From assembly GCA_964552795.1 (NCBI GenBank), contig CAZKIO010000014.1, forward strand, positions 1-64,000: a DNA stretch of 64,000 nt, read 5' to 3'. Of the stretch, positions 26,364 to 35,034 are shown in pieces; position 1 is the first letter of the stretch; each line of letters begins with the position of its first letter. The notes below the pieces were generated by a model. That model had not been told where the DNA came from and searched no databases. It was given only the letters and a program-made list of their open reading frames with translations. The DNA comes from JAEUHZ01 sp964552795 (GTDB lineage: Bacteria; Planctomycetota; UBA1135; GCA-002686595). Made by a program: the position numbers and the translations under genes.

Positions 26364-27788
26364 CTACGGGATCCAGGCGATGCCCAGCGCGTTCGTCAGG
26401 TTGTAGAACGCGCTGGTGCAAAACGCCGGGTCCGAGTTGCGGTACCAGACCTGGTAGTAGCGCTGCCCCCCCGCCGCCGGAACCTGGCCGCGCACCGACA
26501 CGGACGGCTCGGCGCCGACCGGGACCTGCGAGCCGCCGCCGAAGTTGGTCCGGGTCGCGAGGCGGAGCACGGCGCCGGACGCGCAGCGCAGTCCGTCGCC
26601 GAACCGCACGCCCGCGCCCCCGCCGGCCAGGGCCGTCCCCTGGAAGTACAGCGCCGAGGACGTCGGCATGCCCGTGCCGACCAGCGTGAGACTGTCGAGC
26701 GCGACGCTCGCCAGACCCGTGCCCGCGAGCAGCCCGCCCGCCGGCTCGACGGAGTTCGCGCAGCCGCGGCCCGCACCGCCGCTGTTGCCGCAGGGACACG
26801 GCGCCCCGGTCCCGTCGCCCGTGCAGACGACGGCGATCGGCGGCGGACCGTCGATGACGGTCAACCGGTACCACGCGATCTCGAAGGGCAGTACCGGGAG
26901 GCTCGCGGGGACCTGGACCGTCCCGGTCGCGTCCATCAGCGCGAAGGACACGTCGGCGCTGCCGGACGCGCTCCACGAGAGCAGCGTGTCGGGGAAGTCG
27001 AGCACGGGCGCCAGCGGATAGTCGTCGTCCGCGCCGCTCAGCAGGTGGTCCGCGACGTTGAAGCGGCCGACCGCCAGGTGATAGACGCCGGCGGGAACGA
27101 CGCGCGCGAGGCGCGACTGCGCGGTCGGACCGCCTGGATCGTCGTCGTTGCGCCAGCCGGGGATCGGCACGAGGTCGTGATCGAGTACGAAGAGCTCGGT
27201 GTCGGTGTTGTGCCCCTGCCCGACGGTCGTGATCGTGATCGGTCCCGAGCGCAGCGCCGCGGGGAGCACCGTCGCGGCGACCGGCTCGACGGCCAGCGTC
27301 AGGGCGTACGGCAGCGTCGTGTTCGCGGTCCCCGCGACGCGCACGAACAGCTCCTGCGGACGTCCGAAGCCGTACCACACCAGCTGCCGCGCGCCGCCCG
27401 GCGCGGCCGCGTATTGCAGCGCCGTGTCGGAGCCCGCCACGATCGCCGGGGCGCCGGCCGGGCCCGACACGCTGAGACCGCGCACGGTCAGCGTGAACTC
27501 GTCCGCGCCGGCGGTCGAGAGGAGCAGGCGCTGCTTCCACACTCCCGGCGGCAGCGGCGCGGTCGTGATCCGGTAGGTGTCGGCGCTCGCCGGGCCCGCA
27601 TCGCCGGGCGCCGTCGACGCACCCGTGCTCGTTCCCGAAAGCACGTCACCGGCCGCGAAGCCCGTCACCACGACCGCCTCGGCCTTCGTCCCGTTCGGTT
27701 CGACCTCGAGGAACGTGCTCTGCGTCGCCAGCGCCGGAGCGCACGACGACGCCAACACGCAGAGCCAGCGCGGGCGCAGGGGGGGCAT
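26364..27788 (-). CDS. Secreted PPC-like domain protein with shared C-terminal domain
   Basis: The protein has 474 residues from ATG 27788, chosen because it begins at the signal peptide (MPPLRPRWLCVLASSCAPALA). FLEVEPNGTKAEA... opens the typical pre-peptidase domain (EPN...A..), followed by two similar beta-rich repeats (YRITTAPLPPGVW, LFVLDHDLVPIPGWRNDDD, GVYHLAVGRF). The tail (VCTGDGTGAPCPC, FGDGLRCASG, PAFC, IAWIP) is the shared C-terminal domain. The gene lies 290 bp upstream of the next tail-bearing gene on the same strand; that gap contains a C10 tract and no gene. Confidence 0.83.
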   Translation of the reverse strand: MPPLRPRWLCVLASSCAPALATQSTFLEVEPNGTKAEAVVVTGFAAGDVLSGTSTGASTAPGDAGPASADTYRITTAPLPPGVWKQRLLLSTAGADEFTLTVRGLSVSGPAGAPAIVAGSDTALQYAAAPGGARQLVWYGFGRPQELFVRVAGTANTTLPYALTLAVEPVAATVLPAALRSGPITITTVGQGHNTDTELFVLDHDLVPIPGWRNDDDPGGPTAQSRLARVVPAGVYHLAVGRFNVADHLLSGADDDYPLAPVLDFPDTLLSWSASGSADVSFALMDATGTVQVPASLPVLPFEIAWYRLTVIDGPPPIAVVCTGDGTGAPCPCGNSGGAGRGCANSVEPAGGLLAGTGLASVALDSLTLVGTGMPTSSALYFQGTALAGGGAGVRFGDGLRCASGAVLRLATRTNFGGGSQVPVGAEPSVSVRGQVPAAGGQRYYQVWYRNSDPAFCTSAFYNLTNALGIAWIP

Positions 27789-27911
27789 CGCTTCTCGACG
27801 GACCGATTCCCCGAGGCGGGGCGGCGGCGGGCCGCCGACCCTCCCACCCGGTGTCCGGATCCGCTTCGCGATGATCCCCGCGCGCGCCGGGGCCCGCAAG
27901 ACCCCCCCTCC

Positions 27912-28601
27912 CTAGTCGCGCCGGCGCATCAGGAGGTAGGCCAACGTGGCGATCGACGTCAGCGCGCCGGCCACGTAGGTCATGGCCGCCGCGCGCAGCA
28001 CCTTGCTGACGCCCAGCGCCTCCTCCTGCGTCGTGACGATGCCCGTCGAGGCCAGCACGGCCTTCGCGCGGTTGCTGGCGTCGAACTCGACCGGCAGCGT
28101 CACGAGCTGGAACACGACCGTGATGCCGAACAGCACGATGCCGATGTTCACGAGCAGCGGGATCTGCATGAATTGCCCCGCGATGAACACCCAGATCCAC
28201 GCGCTGGAGCCGATCTGCGTGACGGGCACCATCTGCGAGCGGAAGTTGAGCATCGCGTAGCCGCGCTCGTGCTGGATGGCATGCCCGGCCTCGTGCGCGG
28301 CGACCGCGATCGAGGAGATCGACCGGCCGTCGTGGACCTCGGGCGAGAGGCGCAGGGTCTTCGAGCGCGGATCGTAGTGGTCCGACAGGAAGCCCTGGTG
28401 CCGCTCGACGGTCACGTCCAGCGCACCGCCCGCGCGCGCGACGGCCATGGCGGCCTGGGCGCCGGTCATGCCGGTGCGCACGCCGACCTCGGAAAAGGCG
28501 TGGAAGGTGCTCTTGACGCGGAGGGAGGCCCACAGCGCGAGGAGCAGGGTCGGGCCGACCAGCAGCCAGTACAGCGGATCGAAGGTGATGAAGGCCAGCA
28601 T
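27912..28601 (-). CDS. YugP-like membrane zinc metallopeptidase
   Basis: The 229-residue protein belongs to PF04298 (YugP, neutral zinc metallopeptidase). It has an N-terminal transmembrane helix (YWLLVGPTLLLALWASL), the conserved segment SDHYDPRSKTLRLSPEVHDGRSISSIAVAAHEAGHAIQ with H103-E104-H107, two further central membrane segments (about 135-170) and a C-terminal one. The conserved EFDASNRAK supplies the likely third ligand. Family members are found next to many different genes; physiological substrates are not known. It is divergent from the MerR gene with a 199 bp gap. Confidence 0.92.
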   Translation of the reverse strand: MLAFITFDPLYWLLVGPTLLLALWASLRVKSTFHAFSEVGVRTGMTGAQAAMAVARAGGALDVTVERHQGFLSDHYDPRSKTLRLSPEVHDGRSISSIAVAAHEAGHAIQHERGYAMLNFRSQMVPVTQIGSSAWIWVFIAGQFMQIPLLVNIGIVLFGITVVFQLVTLPVEFDASNRAKAVLASTGIVTTQEEALGVSKVLRAAAMTYVAGALTSIATLAYLLMRRRD

Positions 28602-28800
28602 GGGGAATCCTGCGCCCCGCGCGGTAGGCGGCGGGGCGTGCGCATCTATACGCCATCGGCGCCCCCCGATTGAAGCCAATCCGGGCCGGCGGACGCCCCG
28701 GGGAGCGGATCCCCGGCCCGCGGCCTCGATCCTCCCGGAACCTCACGTAAGATCGAAGCGTCCGACTCCCGACTCCTGACGGTTCCCCAACGCCCGCCTG

Positions 28801-29277
28801 ATGCAACCTTCCACGGACCTCCTGAAGATCGGCGACTTCGCCCGCGTCGCCGACACCAACCTGCGCACGCTGCGCTACTACGAGGAGATCGGCCTCCTCC
28901 AGCCCGCGGCCCGCAGCCAGGGGGGGTTTCGGTACTACCGCCAGGCCGACGTCCACCGGGTGCACCTGATCCGCGACCTGCAGGCCATCGGCCTGCACCT
29001 GGACCGGATCCGCGAGCTCCTGGGAGCCCGAGCCGACGGCGAGCCGCGCGAACGCTACTTCGAACGCGTCCGCCAGGCCCTGGAGGAGCAGGATCGCCTG
29101 CTCCAGGCGCGGCTCACGGAGATCGAGGAGCAGCGCCGGCGCGTGACGCAGGCCCTGCACAAGATCGGCGAGTGCCGGCACTGCACCCACATGCCGCGCC
29201 CCGACAACAATTTCTGCGAGCCCTGCGTCACGACGGGCGAGCGGCTGCCCCACCACCTGAGCGCGCTGTACCGCTGA
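28801..29277 (+). CDS. MerR-family transcriptional regulator with C-terminal four-cysteine site
   Basis: The 158-residue protein has an N-terminal MerR winged helix (LLKIGDFARVADTNLRTLRYYEEIGLLQP), followed by a long dimerisation coiled coil (about 82-122). The C-terminus has C125-x2-C128-x10-C139-x2-C142 (ECRHCTHM...FCEPCV). The spacing differs from SoxR ([2Fe-2S], C-x2-C-x-C-x5-C) and looks like a zinc- or iron-sulfur-binding knuckle. The cysteine desulfurase gene begins 58 bp downstream, so the pair may form an operon in which the regulator senses metal, redox or cluster status; this is inference. Confidence 0.85.
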   Translation: MQPSTDLLKIGDFARVADTNLRTLRYYEEIGLLQPAARSQGGFRYYRQADVHRVHLIRDLQAIGLHLDRIRELLGARADGEPRERYFERVRQALEEQDRLLQARLTEIEEQRRRVTQALHKIGECRHCTHMPRPDNNFCEPCVTTGERLPHHLSALYR

Positions 29278-29335
29278 TCGCGCGCTCCGGACGCGCGCCC
29301 GCGCGTGCGGCGCGCGCACCCCAGCGACCCCAAGC

Positions 29336-30481
29336 GTGATCTACCTCGACCACAACGCCACGACGCCCGTGCTCGACGGCGTGCGCGAGGCGATCCTGCC
29401 CTGGCTGGGCGCGCGCTGCGGCAACCCCAGCAGCGCGCATCCCCTGGGCGAGGAGGCGGCCGATGCGCTGCGCGCCGCGCGCGGCCACGTGGCGCGCCTC
29501 GCGGGCGCCGATCCGCGCGCCATCGTGTTCACGTCGGGCGGCACCGAGGCGACGGCCACGGCGCTGCGCTCGGCAGTCCAGGCGGCGGGAGCGCGGCGCA
29601 CGATCGTCACCTCGACGGTGGAGCACAGCGCGACGCTCGAGCCGCTCGAGGAACTCGAGGCGCAGGGCTGGACGATCGTGCGCGTCGCCGTGGACGGCGA
29701 GGGCCGGCTCGATCGCGCGGCACTCGACGCGGCGCTCGACGAGCGCGTGGCGCTCGTCAGCCTGCAGACCGCCAACAACGAGACCGGCGTGCTGTTCGAC
29801 CTCGACGGGATCGGGCCCGCGTGCCGCCGCGCCGGCGCGCGGCTGCACGTCGACGCGGTGCAGAGCCTGGGCAAGGCGCCGATCGACCTGCGCGGGCTCG
29901 ACGTCGACTACGCCTCGCTGTCGGCGCACAAGTTGCACGGGCCGAAGGGTTGCGGCGCGCTGTACGTCCGCGCGGGCGCGCCGTTCGCCGCGCTGCTCGT
30001 CGGCGGCCCGCAGGAGAATCGCCGGCGCGCGGGCACCGAGAACGTGCCGGGCATCGTCGGCTTCGGCCGCGCGGCCGAGCTGGCCGCGGACGCACTGCGG
30101 TCGGACGCCGCCGCACGGATGGCCCGCCTGCGCGACGCGTTCGAGCGCACGGTCCTGGAGCACGTGCCCGACGTGCGCGTGCACGGCGCGCGCGCGCCGC
30201 GCCTGCCGAACACGACCAACCTCGCCTTCGGCGGCCTGGACGCCGAGGCGCTCCTCCTGCAACTGGGCGCGGTGGGCGTGTGCGCCTCGGCGGGCTCGGC
30301 CTGCCACGCGCAAGCCCGCAGGCCCTCGCACGTGCTGCTCGCGATGGGCTGCTCGGCCGCCGAGGCCGCCGGATCGCTGCGCTTCTCGCTCGGCCGCACG
30401 ACGCGCGCCGAGGAGATCGAGGAGGCGGCGGGCCGGGTGGCCGAAGCCGCGGCGGCCCTGCGCGGGTTGGTTTCGGGCTGA
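29336..30481 (+). CDS. Cysteine desulfurase (IscS/NifS family)
   Basis: This PLP enzyme of 381 residues takes sulfur from L-cysteine and passes it as a persulfide to Fe-S cluster, thiocofactor or tRNA-thiolation pathways. It has the opening YLDHNATTP, TSGGTEATATAL, HVDAVQSLGK, the PLP lysine K199 in SLSAHKLHGPKG, RRAGTENVPGIVG and active Cys323 in SAGSACHAQ. The start is a GTG. No scaffold (IscU/SufU) gene is near. An intrinsic terminator follows 15 bp after the stop. Upstream is the MerR gene; frataxin is far away at 62907. Confidence 0.93.
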   Translation: MIYLDHNATTPVLDGVREAILPWLGARCGNPSSAHPLGEEAADALRAARGHVARLAGADPRAIVFTSGGTEATATALRSAVQAAGARRTIVTSTVEHSATLEPLEELEAQGWTIVRVAVDGEGRLDRAALDAALDERVALVSLQTANNETGVLFDLDGIGPACRRAGARLHVDAVQSLGKAPIDLRGLDVDYASLSAHKLHGPKGCGALYVRAGAPFAALLVGGPQENRRRAGTENVPGIVGFGRAAELAADALRSDAAARMARLRDAFERTVLEHVPDVRVHGARAPRLPNTTNLAFGGLDAEALLLQLGAVGVCASAGSACHAQARRPSHVLLAMGCSAAEAAGSLRFSLGRTTRAEEIEEAAGRVAEAAAALRGLVSG

Positions 30482-30495
30482 GCCGCGTTGCCAAG

Positions 30496-30520
30496 CCCCG
30501 GCGCAGCGGGGAGACTTTTT
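30496..30520 (+). terminator. Probable intrinsic terminator after the cysteine desulfurase
   Basis: CCCCG (30496-30500) pairs with CGGGG (30507-30511) across a GCGCAG loop, followed by AGAC and five T (30516-30520). The stem is short, so efficiency may be moderate. Confidence 0.5.
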
Positions 30521-30557
30521 GCCCCCCCCTCAGGCGGGGCCACGGAACGGCCGATCC

Positions 30558-31130
30558 ATGGATCCGCCCGGCCCCGGTCGCATGCCCGAACCCATCACCA
30601 CGTACCGCATCCACCGCCACGGCCTGTGGAACGTCCGCCACGAGGTCCACGACCAGACCGGCAAGCTCGGCGTGCTCGTGGCCGAGCGCCGCCCCACGGG
30701 CCTGACCCAAGAGGCCGTGTGGCGACCGGAGAAGGGCGAGGTCCTCACGATGCGGCGCGGACCCGGGCTCCTGCGCAGCCAGTTCTCCATCTGGACGGAG
30801 AACCGCGAGTGGCTCGGCTCTTCGCTGCGCTCGAACTTCCTGCGCCGAGAGATCCTCTTGTCCACCCCCAGCAAGTCGCTGCGCCTCGTGCCCGTGCCGG
30901 GGTTCCGCCGCGGCTGGCGGCTCCACGCTCCCAAGACGGGCGAGATGGCCTGCGTCGTGCCGCGCGGCATCGCGCGGACGTCCGAGGTCCTCGTGTACCG
31001 GCGCCTGGAACTGGAGATCGTGCTGCTCGCCTACCTCCTGGGCAGCCTGGTCTACGCCGAGTCGTTCTGGCCCGGCCGCGCCGCCGACGACGACCTGGAG
31101 AGCCTGCCCACGGCGTCGTCGAGCGCCTGA
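30558..31130 (+). CDS. Conserved-looking protein of unknown function
   Basis: The protein has 190 residues; ATG 30558 or the Met eight codons later (MPEPITT) may be used. The strand-rich pattern (TTYRIHRHGLWNVRHEV, KLGVLVAERR, RGPGLLRSQFSIWTENREWLGSSL, LRLVPVPGFRRGWRL) recalls the tubby/LURP-one-like beta fold. It ends in a hydrophobic helix (LELEIVLLAYLLGSLVYAESFW), the likely membrane anchor. Family assignment is tentative. It sits between the desulfurase terminator and a promoter region for the next gene. Confidence 0.65.
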   Translation: MDPPGPGRMPEPITTYRIHRHGLWNVRHEVHDQTGKLGVLVAERRPTGLTQEAVWRPEKGEVLTMRRGPGLLRSQFSIWTENREWLGSSLRSNFLRREILLSTPSKSLRLVPVPGFRRGWRLHAPKTGEMACVVPRGIARTSEVLVYRRLELEIVLLAYLLGSLVYAESFWPGRAADDDLESLPTASSSA

Positions 31131-31315
31131 GGCATTGCGCGGCGCGTCGCCGGACGAATTTTCCGGGGGGGGCGGGTACCATCCGGCGCCTTCGCGGGAA
31201 GCCTCGCGGTCCCCGGGCGTCTGCGCTCCACGGCAGCCCTCCACCGGGCGCCCCCATCCGACCGAACTCCATTCCGTACCCGCCGGCAGGATCCTGCGCG
31301 GGTGCTCCCAACGAC

Positions 31316-33280
31316 ATGCGACCCCTCCTCGTCCTCGTCCTCGTCCTGGCCGCCATCTCCGCCCTGCTCTTCGCGGTGTTCCGCATCGACAGCGGACCGC
31401 GCGGGAACGAGCTCACGCCTCCGGTCACCGAGACGCCCGCGGCCCCGCAGAAGCCCGTCCAGCTCGACGGCGCGGCCAATCCCGGCGGCGACCGCGTGGT
31501 GACCGCGCCGAGCAAGCCCGACCGTTCGGTGGTCGGCGGCAGCGGCGCGGTGGCGCTCGACAACCGCCTGACGGGCCTGGTGCGCAACCCGCAGAACCAG
31601 CCCGTCGCGGGTTGCGAGGTGATCCTCACCACGCTCAACGCGACGGAGATGTTCTTCGTCAACGATCCCCTGCCCGACCTCTCCAAGGAGCCGCGCGTGC
31701 GGACCGACGGCGAGGGGCGCTACACGTTCGTCGGGGTCGCGCCGCGCGATCGCTACACGCTGGTGCTGACGCACCCGGACTACTCGCGCAAGGAAGAAGG
31801 GACGCTGCCGGTGGCCGAGACCGGCGTTGCCGAGATGCCGCCGATCACGATGGTGCCCGGCGCATCGCTCTCCGGCCGCGTGCGCAACGAGGCCGGCGAT
31901 CCCGTCGCCGGCGCGACCCTGCACCTGGAGGGTTTCAGCTACCAGGGCCTGGGGATCGTCGCGCCCGACCGCCTGACGGTCCTGTCGGACGCGCAGGGCG
32001 GGTTCACGTTCAAGAACGTGCCCAAGGGCCAGCGCTTCATGACCGCCGCGGCGCCGGGCTACGCGCAGAAGACCATCCCCGGACTGAACTTCGAGAAGGA
32101 GGAGGTCGTGATGCGCGACGTCACGCTGCCGCTGGCCGAGGGCCTGTGCGGGCGCGTGATCGGCCCGGGCAACGCCGGCATCGAGGGCGCGACGGTGATC
32201 GCCGTCGGCGTCTCCAACCTGCAGCAGACCTCGCGCGCGCAGGTGCTGACGAACAAGAACGGCGAGTGGTGCTTCGACGTCCTCGCGCCGGGCGACTACA
32301 ACATCATCGCCTCCGCCAAGGGTTTCCGCATGGTCTCGCGCAGCAACCGCGTGGGGACCGGCACGAGCAACCACGTGATCGAGATGCTCAAGGAGGCCAC
32401 GCTCACCGGCCGCGTGACCGAGATGGGCAGCGGCAAGCCCGTCACCAGCTACTCGACCCGCGTGCGCGTCCACTACGGCGCGGGCGTGCCGACCGCGCCG
32501 TACAACGACGACGTGTTCCCGCAGCAGAGCGCGACCGGCGAGTTCGTCATCGACGGCATCCCGCCGGGCGATTTCGTGGTGGAGGCCTGGGCGCCGGGCT
32601 ACGCCCCCGCGTTCTCCGCGCCGTTCACCGTGACGCCGGGCAACCCGGTCTCGGGCATCACCGTGCAGCTCGGGCGCGGCGGATCCATCTCGGGCCGCCT
32701 GGTCGACGCCGACGGCAAGCCGGTGGCGCGCGCGCGCGTCACCAGCCACGACAACGAGTGGACCGACGACGAGTTCACGAAGGCCCTGGGCAACACGTAT
32801 CCGACCAACGCGACCGCGGCCGAGACGCGCACCGGCGACGACGGCCGCTTCATGCTGCAGGGGCTGACGCCCGAGACGTACCAGATCAACGTGGCGGCCG
32901 CGGGCTTCACGGCGCTCATGCGCAAGGACATCCGGGTCAGCGAGGGCGTCGACACCGCGGTCGGAGACCTGCGCCTGGGCCGCGGCGGCAGCGTGCGCGG
33001 CACGCTGTTCGATGCGGCGGGCAAGCCGCTCGTCGGCGGCACCGTGAACCTGACCATCGCCAGCGGCGACGTGCCGCGCAGCTACTCGACGCGCACGGGC
33101 TCCGACGGCCGCTTCCAGATCTCCAGCGTGGCGCCGGGCCGCTACAAGATCAGCGGCATGCGGCCGGGCAGCGGCGAGTCCAACCCCTTCGCCCAGATCG
33201 CCGACCAGCGCAACTCCGAGCTGAGCGTGGTCGTCGAGGAAGGCCAGACCTCGACGCAGGATCTGCACCTGACGGAGTGA
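31316..33280 (+). CDS. Envelope protein made of carboxypeptidase-regulatory-like repeats
   Basis: The 654-residue protein has an N-terminal anchor (MRPLLVLVLVLAAISALLFAVF) and six or so CarboxypepD_reg-like Ig modules. Each contains phrases such as LTGLVRNPQNQPVAGCEV, LSGRVRNEAGDPVAGATLHL, ISGRLVDADGKPVARARV and VRGTLFDAAGKPLVGG, paired with DGRFMLQGLTPETYQI-type turns. The body is regular enough to be an elongated rod projecting from the membrane. No catalytic domain is visible. A G8 tract lies about 145 bp upstream of the ATG. Confidence 0.82.
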   Translation: MRPLLVLVLVLAAISALLFAVFRIDSGPRGNELTPPVTETPAAPQKPVQLDGAANPGGDRVVTAPSKPDRSVVGGSGAVALDNRLTGLVRNPQNQPVAGCEVILTTLNATEMFFVNDPLPDLSKEPRVRTDGEGRYTFVGVAPRDRYTLVLTHPDYSRKEEGTLPVAETGVAEMPPITMVPGASLSGRVRNEAGDPVAGATLHLEGFSYQGLGIVAPDRLTVLSDAQGGFTFKNVPKGQRFMTAAAPGYAQKTIPGLNFEKEEVVMRDVTLPLAEGLCGRVIGPGNAGIEGATVIAVGVSNLQQTSRAQVLTNKNGEWCFDVLAPGDYNIIASAKGFRMVSRSNRVGTGTSNHVIEMLKEATLTGRVTEMGSGKPVTSYSTRVRVHYGAGVPTAPYNDDVFPQQSATGEFVIDGIPPGDFVVEAWAPGYAPAFSAPFTVTPGNPVSGITVQLGRGGSISGRLVDADGKPVARARVTSHDNEWTDDEFTKALGNTYPTNATAAETRTGDDGRFMLQGLTPETYQINVAAAGFTALMRKDIRVSEGVDTAVGDLRLGRGGSVRGTLFDAAGKPLVGGTVNLTIASGDVPRSYSTRTGSDGRFQISSVAPGRYKISGMRPGSGESNPFAQIADQRNSELSVVVEEGQTSTQDLHLTE

Positions 33281-33312
33281 CGGGGCCGGATCCCGGGATT
33301 AGCATCGCGCGC

Positions 33313-34227
33313 GTGGCACGAGCCGCGCGCGCGATCGCTTCTGCTCCGGACGTTGCCGTCACCGGCACGTCCGGCCTGGACTCCGAGGCGGCCTGGGCGG
33401 CGTTCCTCGGCGTCGAGCTGCGCTGCGACGTGCGCGTGCGCTTCACGCGCTCGCGCAAGACGCCCGTGCAGGTGCGGCCGTTGCGCGCGCCGCGCGGAGC
33501 CCTCGAAGTGCGGCTCCACGGCGGGTTCGGCGACGCGCCGCCCGACCTGGGTGCGGCGGTCGCGAGCTGGATCCGTTCCGGCCGCCGTGCGCCGCGCGCC
33601 TGCGCGCGGCTGGACGCCTACATCGCCGAGCTGCTCGAGCGCCTGCCGCCGTCCTCGCCGCGCCACGCGGTGGTGGCCCGCGGCGCGCACCACGACCTCG
33701 AACGGATGGCGCGCGAGCTCCTGGCCGGCGAGTTGGCCGACGAGTTCCCCGCGCGCCGGCCGCGCGTGTCGTGGGGCCGGCGCGGGCCGAGCCGCACGCG
33801 GCGCTCGCTGCGCCTGGGAAGCTACGACTCCGACTCCAACCTCGTGCGCATCCATCCCGTGCTCGACCAGCCGGGGATCCCCGAGTGGTTCGTGCGCTAC
33901 GTGGTGTTCCACGAACTGCTGCACGCGGTCTTCCCGCCCGCGCGCGGCAACGGCGACCGCTGGATCCACCACGGCCGCGCGTTCCGCCAGCGCGAGGCGC
34001 GCTACGCCGACTACGCCCGCGCGCTGGAGTGGGAGCGCGCCCACCTCGGCGCGCTGATCCGCTCGGCGCGCCGCGGAACGCCGTTCGCACCGACGCAGTC
34101 ACCGGATCAGGCGCGAACACAGGCGCCGGCGCAAGCACCGGGACAGACACGCGCACCGCGGCGCACGGGCGTGCTGCGCCTGCTCCAGGGGCTGCTCTTC
34201 CCCGGCGCGGATCAGCCGCCGGCGTAG
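33313..34227 (+). CDS. SprT-like zinc metallopeptidase-domain protein
   Basis: The 304-residue protein starts with GTG. The C-terminal half has FVRYVVFHELLHAVFPP with H200-E201-H204 and a third His in WIHHGRAFRQREARY, the SprT/WLM-type minimal zinc-peptidase arrangement. It is preceded by SLRLGSYDSDSNLVRIHPVLD, also typical of the family. The N-terminal 100 residues are Arg-rich and not recognised, and a Gln/Pro-rich tail precedes a short C-terminal helix. The last 16 bases overlap the end of the convergent CpsD-like gene. The substrate is unknown. Confidence 0.8.
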   Translation: MARAARAIASAPDVAVTGTSGLDSEAAWAAFLGVELRCDVRVRFTRSRKTPVQVRPLRAPRGALEVRLHGGFGDAPPDLGAAVASWIRSGRRAPRACARLDAYIAELLERLPPSSPRHAVVARGAHHDLERMARELLAGELADEFPARRPRVSWGRRGPSRTRRSLRLGSYDSDSNLVRIHPVLDQPGIPEWFVRYVVFHELLHAVFPPARGNGDRWIHHGRAFRQREARYADYARALEWERAHLGALIRSARRGTPFAPTQSPDQARTQAPAQAPGQTRAPRRTGVLRLLQGLLFPGADQPPA

Positions 34228-34955
34228 TCGCGCAGGCCGCTCTCGACCGGCGCGCCGGTGAGGCACGTGCCCAGCACGTTGCCGCCCAGCGTCTCGAGCT
34301 GGTTGTGGGCCTGCTCGACCAGGTTGCGCGGCGTCACGCCCAGGCGCACGACCAGCACGATCCCGTCGGCCAGCGAGCCCAGGAGCGCCGCGTCGCTGAT
34401 CGAGATCGCCTCGGGCGTGTCGATCAGGATGTACTTGAAGCGCTGCTTGAACTGGCCGAGCACCGTGCGCATGCGCTCCGACCCCAAGAGCTCCGAGGGA
34501 TTGCGCGGCAATTCGCCCGGGCCGAGCACCGAGACGCCCTCGACGCTCGTGGCGCGGATCGCGCGGTCGAGCGGACAGGTGCCGCGCAGCACCTCGACCA
34601 GGCCCGCGCGGCGCGGCAGGCCCAGGTACTGCTCGAGCATCGGGTGGTGCAGGTCGGCGTCGACCAGCAGCACGCGCGTGCCCGGGACCTCGGCCATCGC
34701 CAGGCCCAGGTTGATCGTCGCCACGGTCTTGCCCTCGCGGCGCAGCGCGCTGGCCACCACGACCGTGCGCGGCGCACCCTCGGGGTTCAGCGCGGTGATC
34801 GAGTTGCGCAGCTGCCGGAACTGCTCGGCGATGGTGCCGCGCGGATCGATCGAGAGCGCGATCTCCTCGCGCTTCAACGGGATCTTGCGCGCTTCGTCGG
34901 GGTCGGCCGGTTGGAGCGGGCCGCCGGCTGCGGCGGGCTTGGAAGGCGAGGCCAT
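34212..34955 (-). CDS. CpsD/CapB-type P-loop ATPase (BY-kinase-like)
   Basis: The 247-residue protein matches the cytoplasmic ATPase of bacterial tyrosine kinases that control polysaccharide export. Marks are TIAEQFRQLRNSI, Walker A with VVVASALRREGKTVATINLGLAMA, Walker A' RVLLVDADLHHPMLEQYLGLP and Walker B YILIDTPEA. The tyrosine-rich C-terminal cluster that is autophosphorylated in true BY-kinases is absent (the end is GLRDYAGG). No Wzc-like membrane partner or export gene is in the window, so it is an orphan copy. Confidence 0.85.
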   Translation of the reverse strand: MASPSKPAAAGGPLQPADPDEARKIPLKREEIALSIDPRGTIAEQFRQLRNSITALNPEGAPRTVVVASALRREGKTVATINLGLAMAEVPGTRVLLVDADLHHPMLEQYLGLPRRAGLVEVLRGTCPLDRAIRATSVEGVSVLGPGELPRNPSELLGSERMRTVLGQFKQRFKYILIDTPEAISISDAALLGSLADGIVLVVRLGVTPRNLVEQAHNQLETLGGNVLGTCLTGAPVESGLRDYAGG

Positions 34956-35034
34956 GGCATGCACAGGATGCTCTTCGGCGGGCCGCGGTTCACGCCCCAA
35001 GCGGCGTGGAGGAAAAGCCCGGTCGCACCGCGCC

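Noticed and set aside
30558..31130. Assignment of the unknown protein to the LURP-one/scramblase family
   Set aside because: Only the beta-strand rhythm supports it; no signature residues could be confirmed without a profile search.
9964..31172. C or G tracts of 7-10 bases at 9964, 26287, 27902, 30522 and 31165 as a regulatory motif
   Set aside because: Runs of this length are expected by chance at about 70% G+C, orientation to genes is mixed, and one occurs inside a coding region. Only the 14-base tract at 1384 stands out.
34212..34955. CpsD-like protein as a true tyrosine autokinase of a polysaccharide export cluster
   Set aside because: The Tyr-rich tail and all export genes are missing, so only the ATPase family can be claimed.
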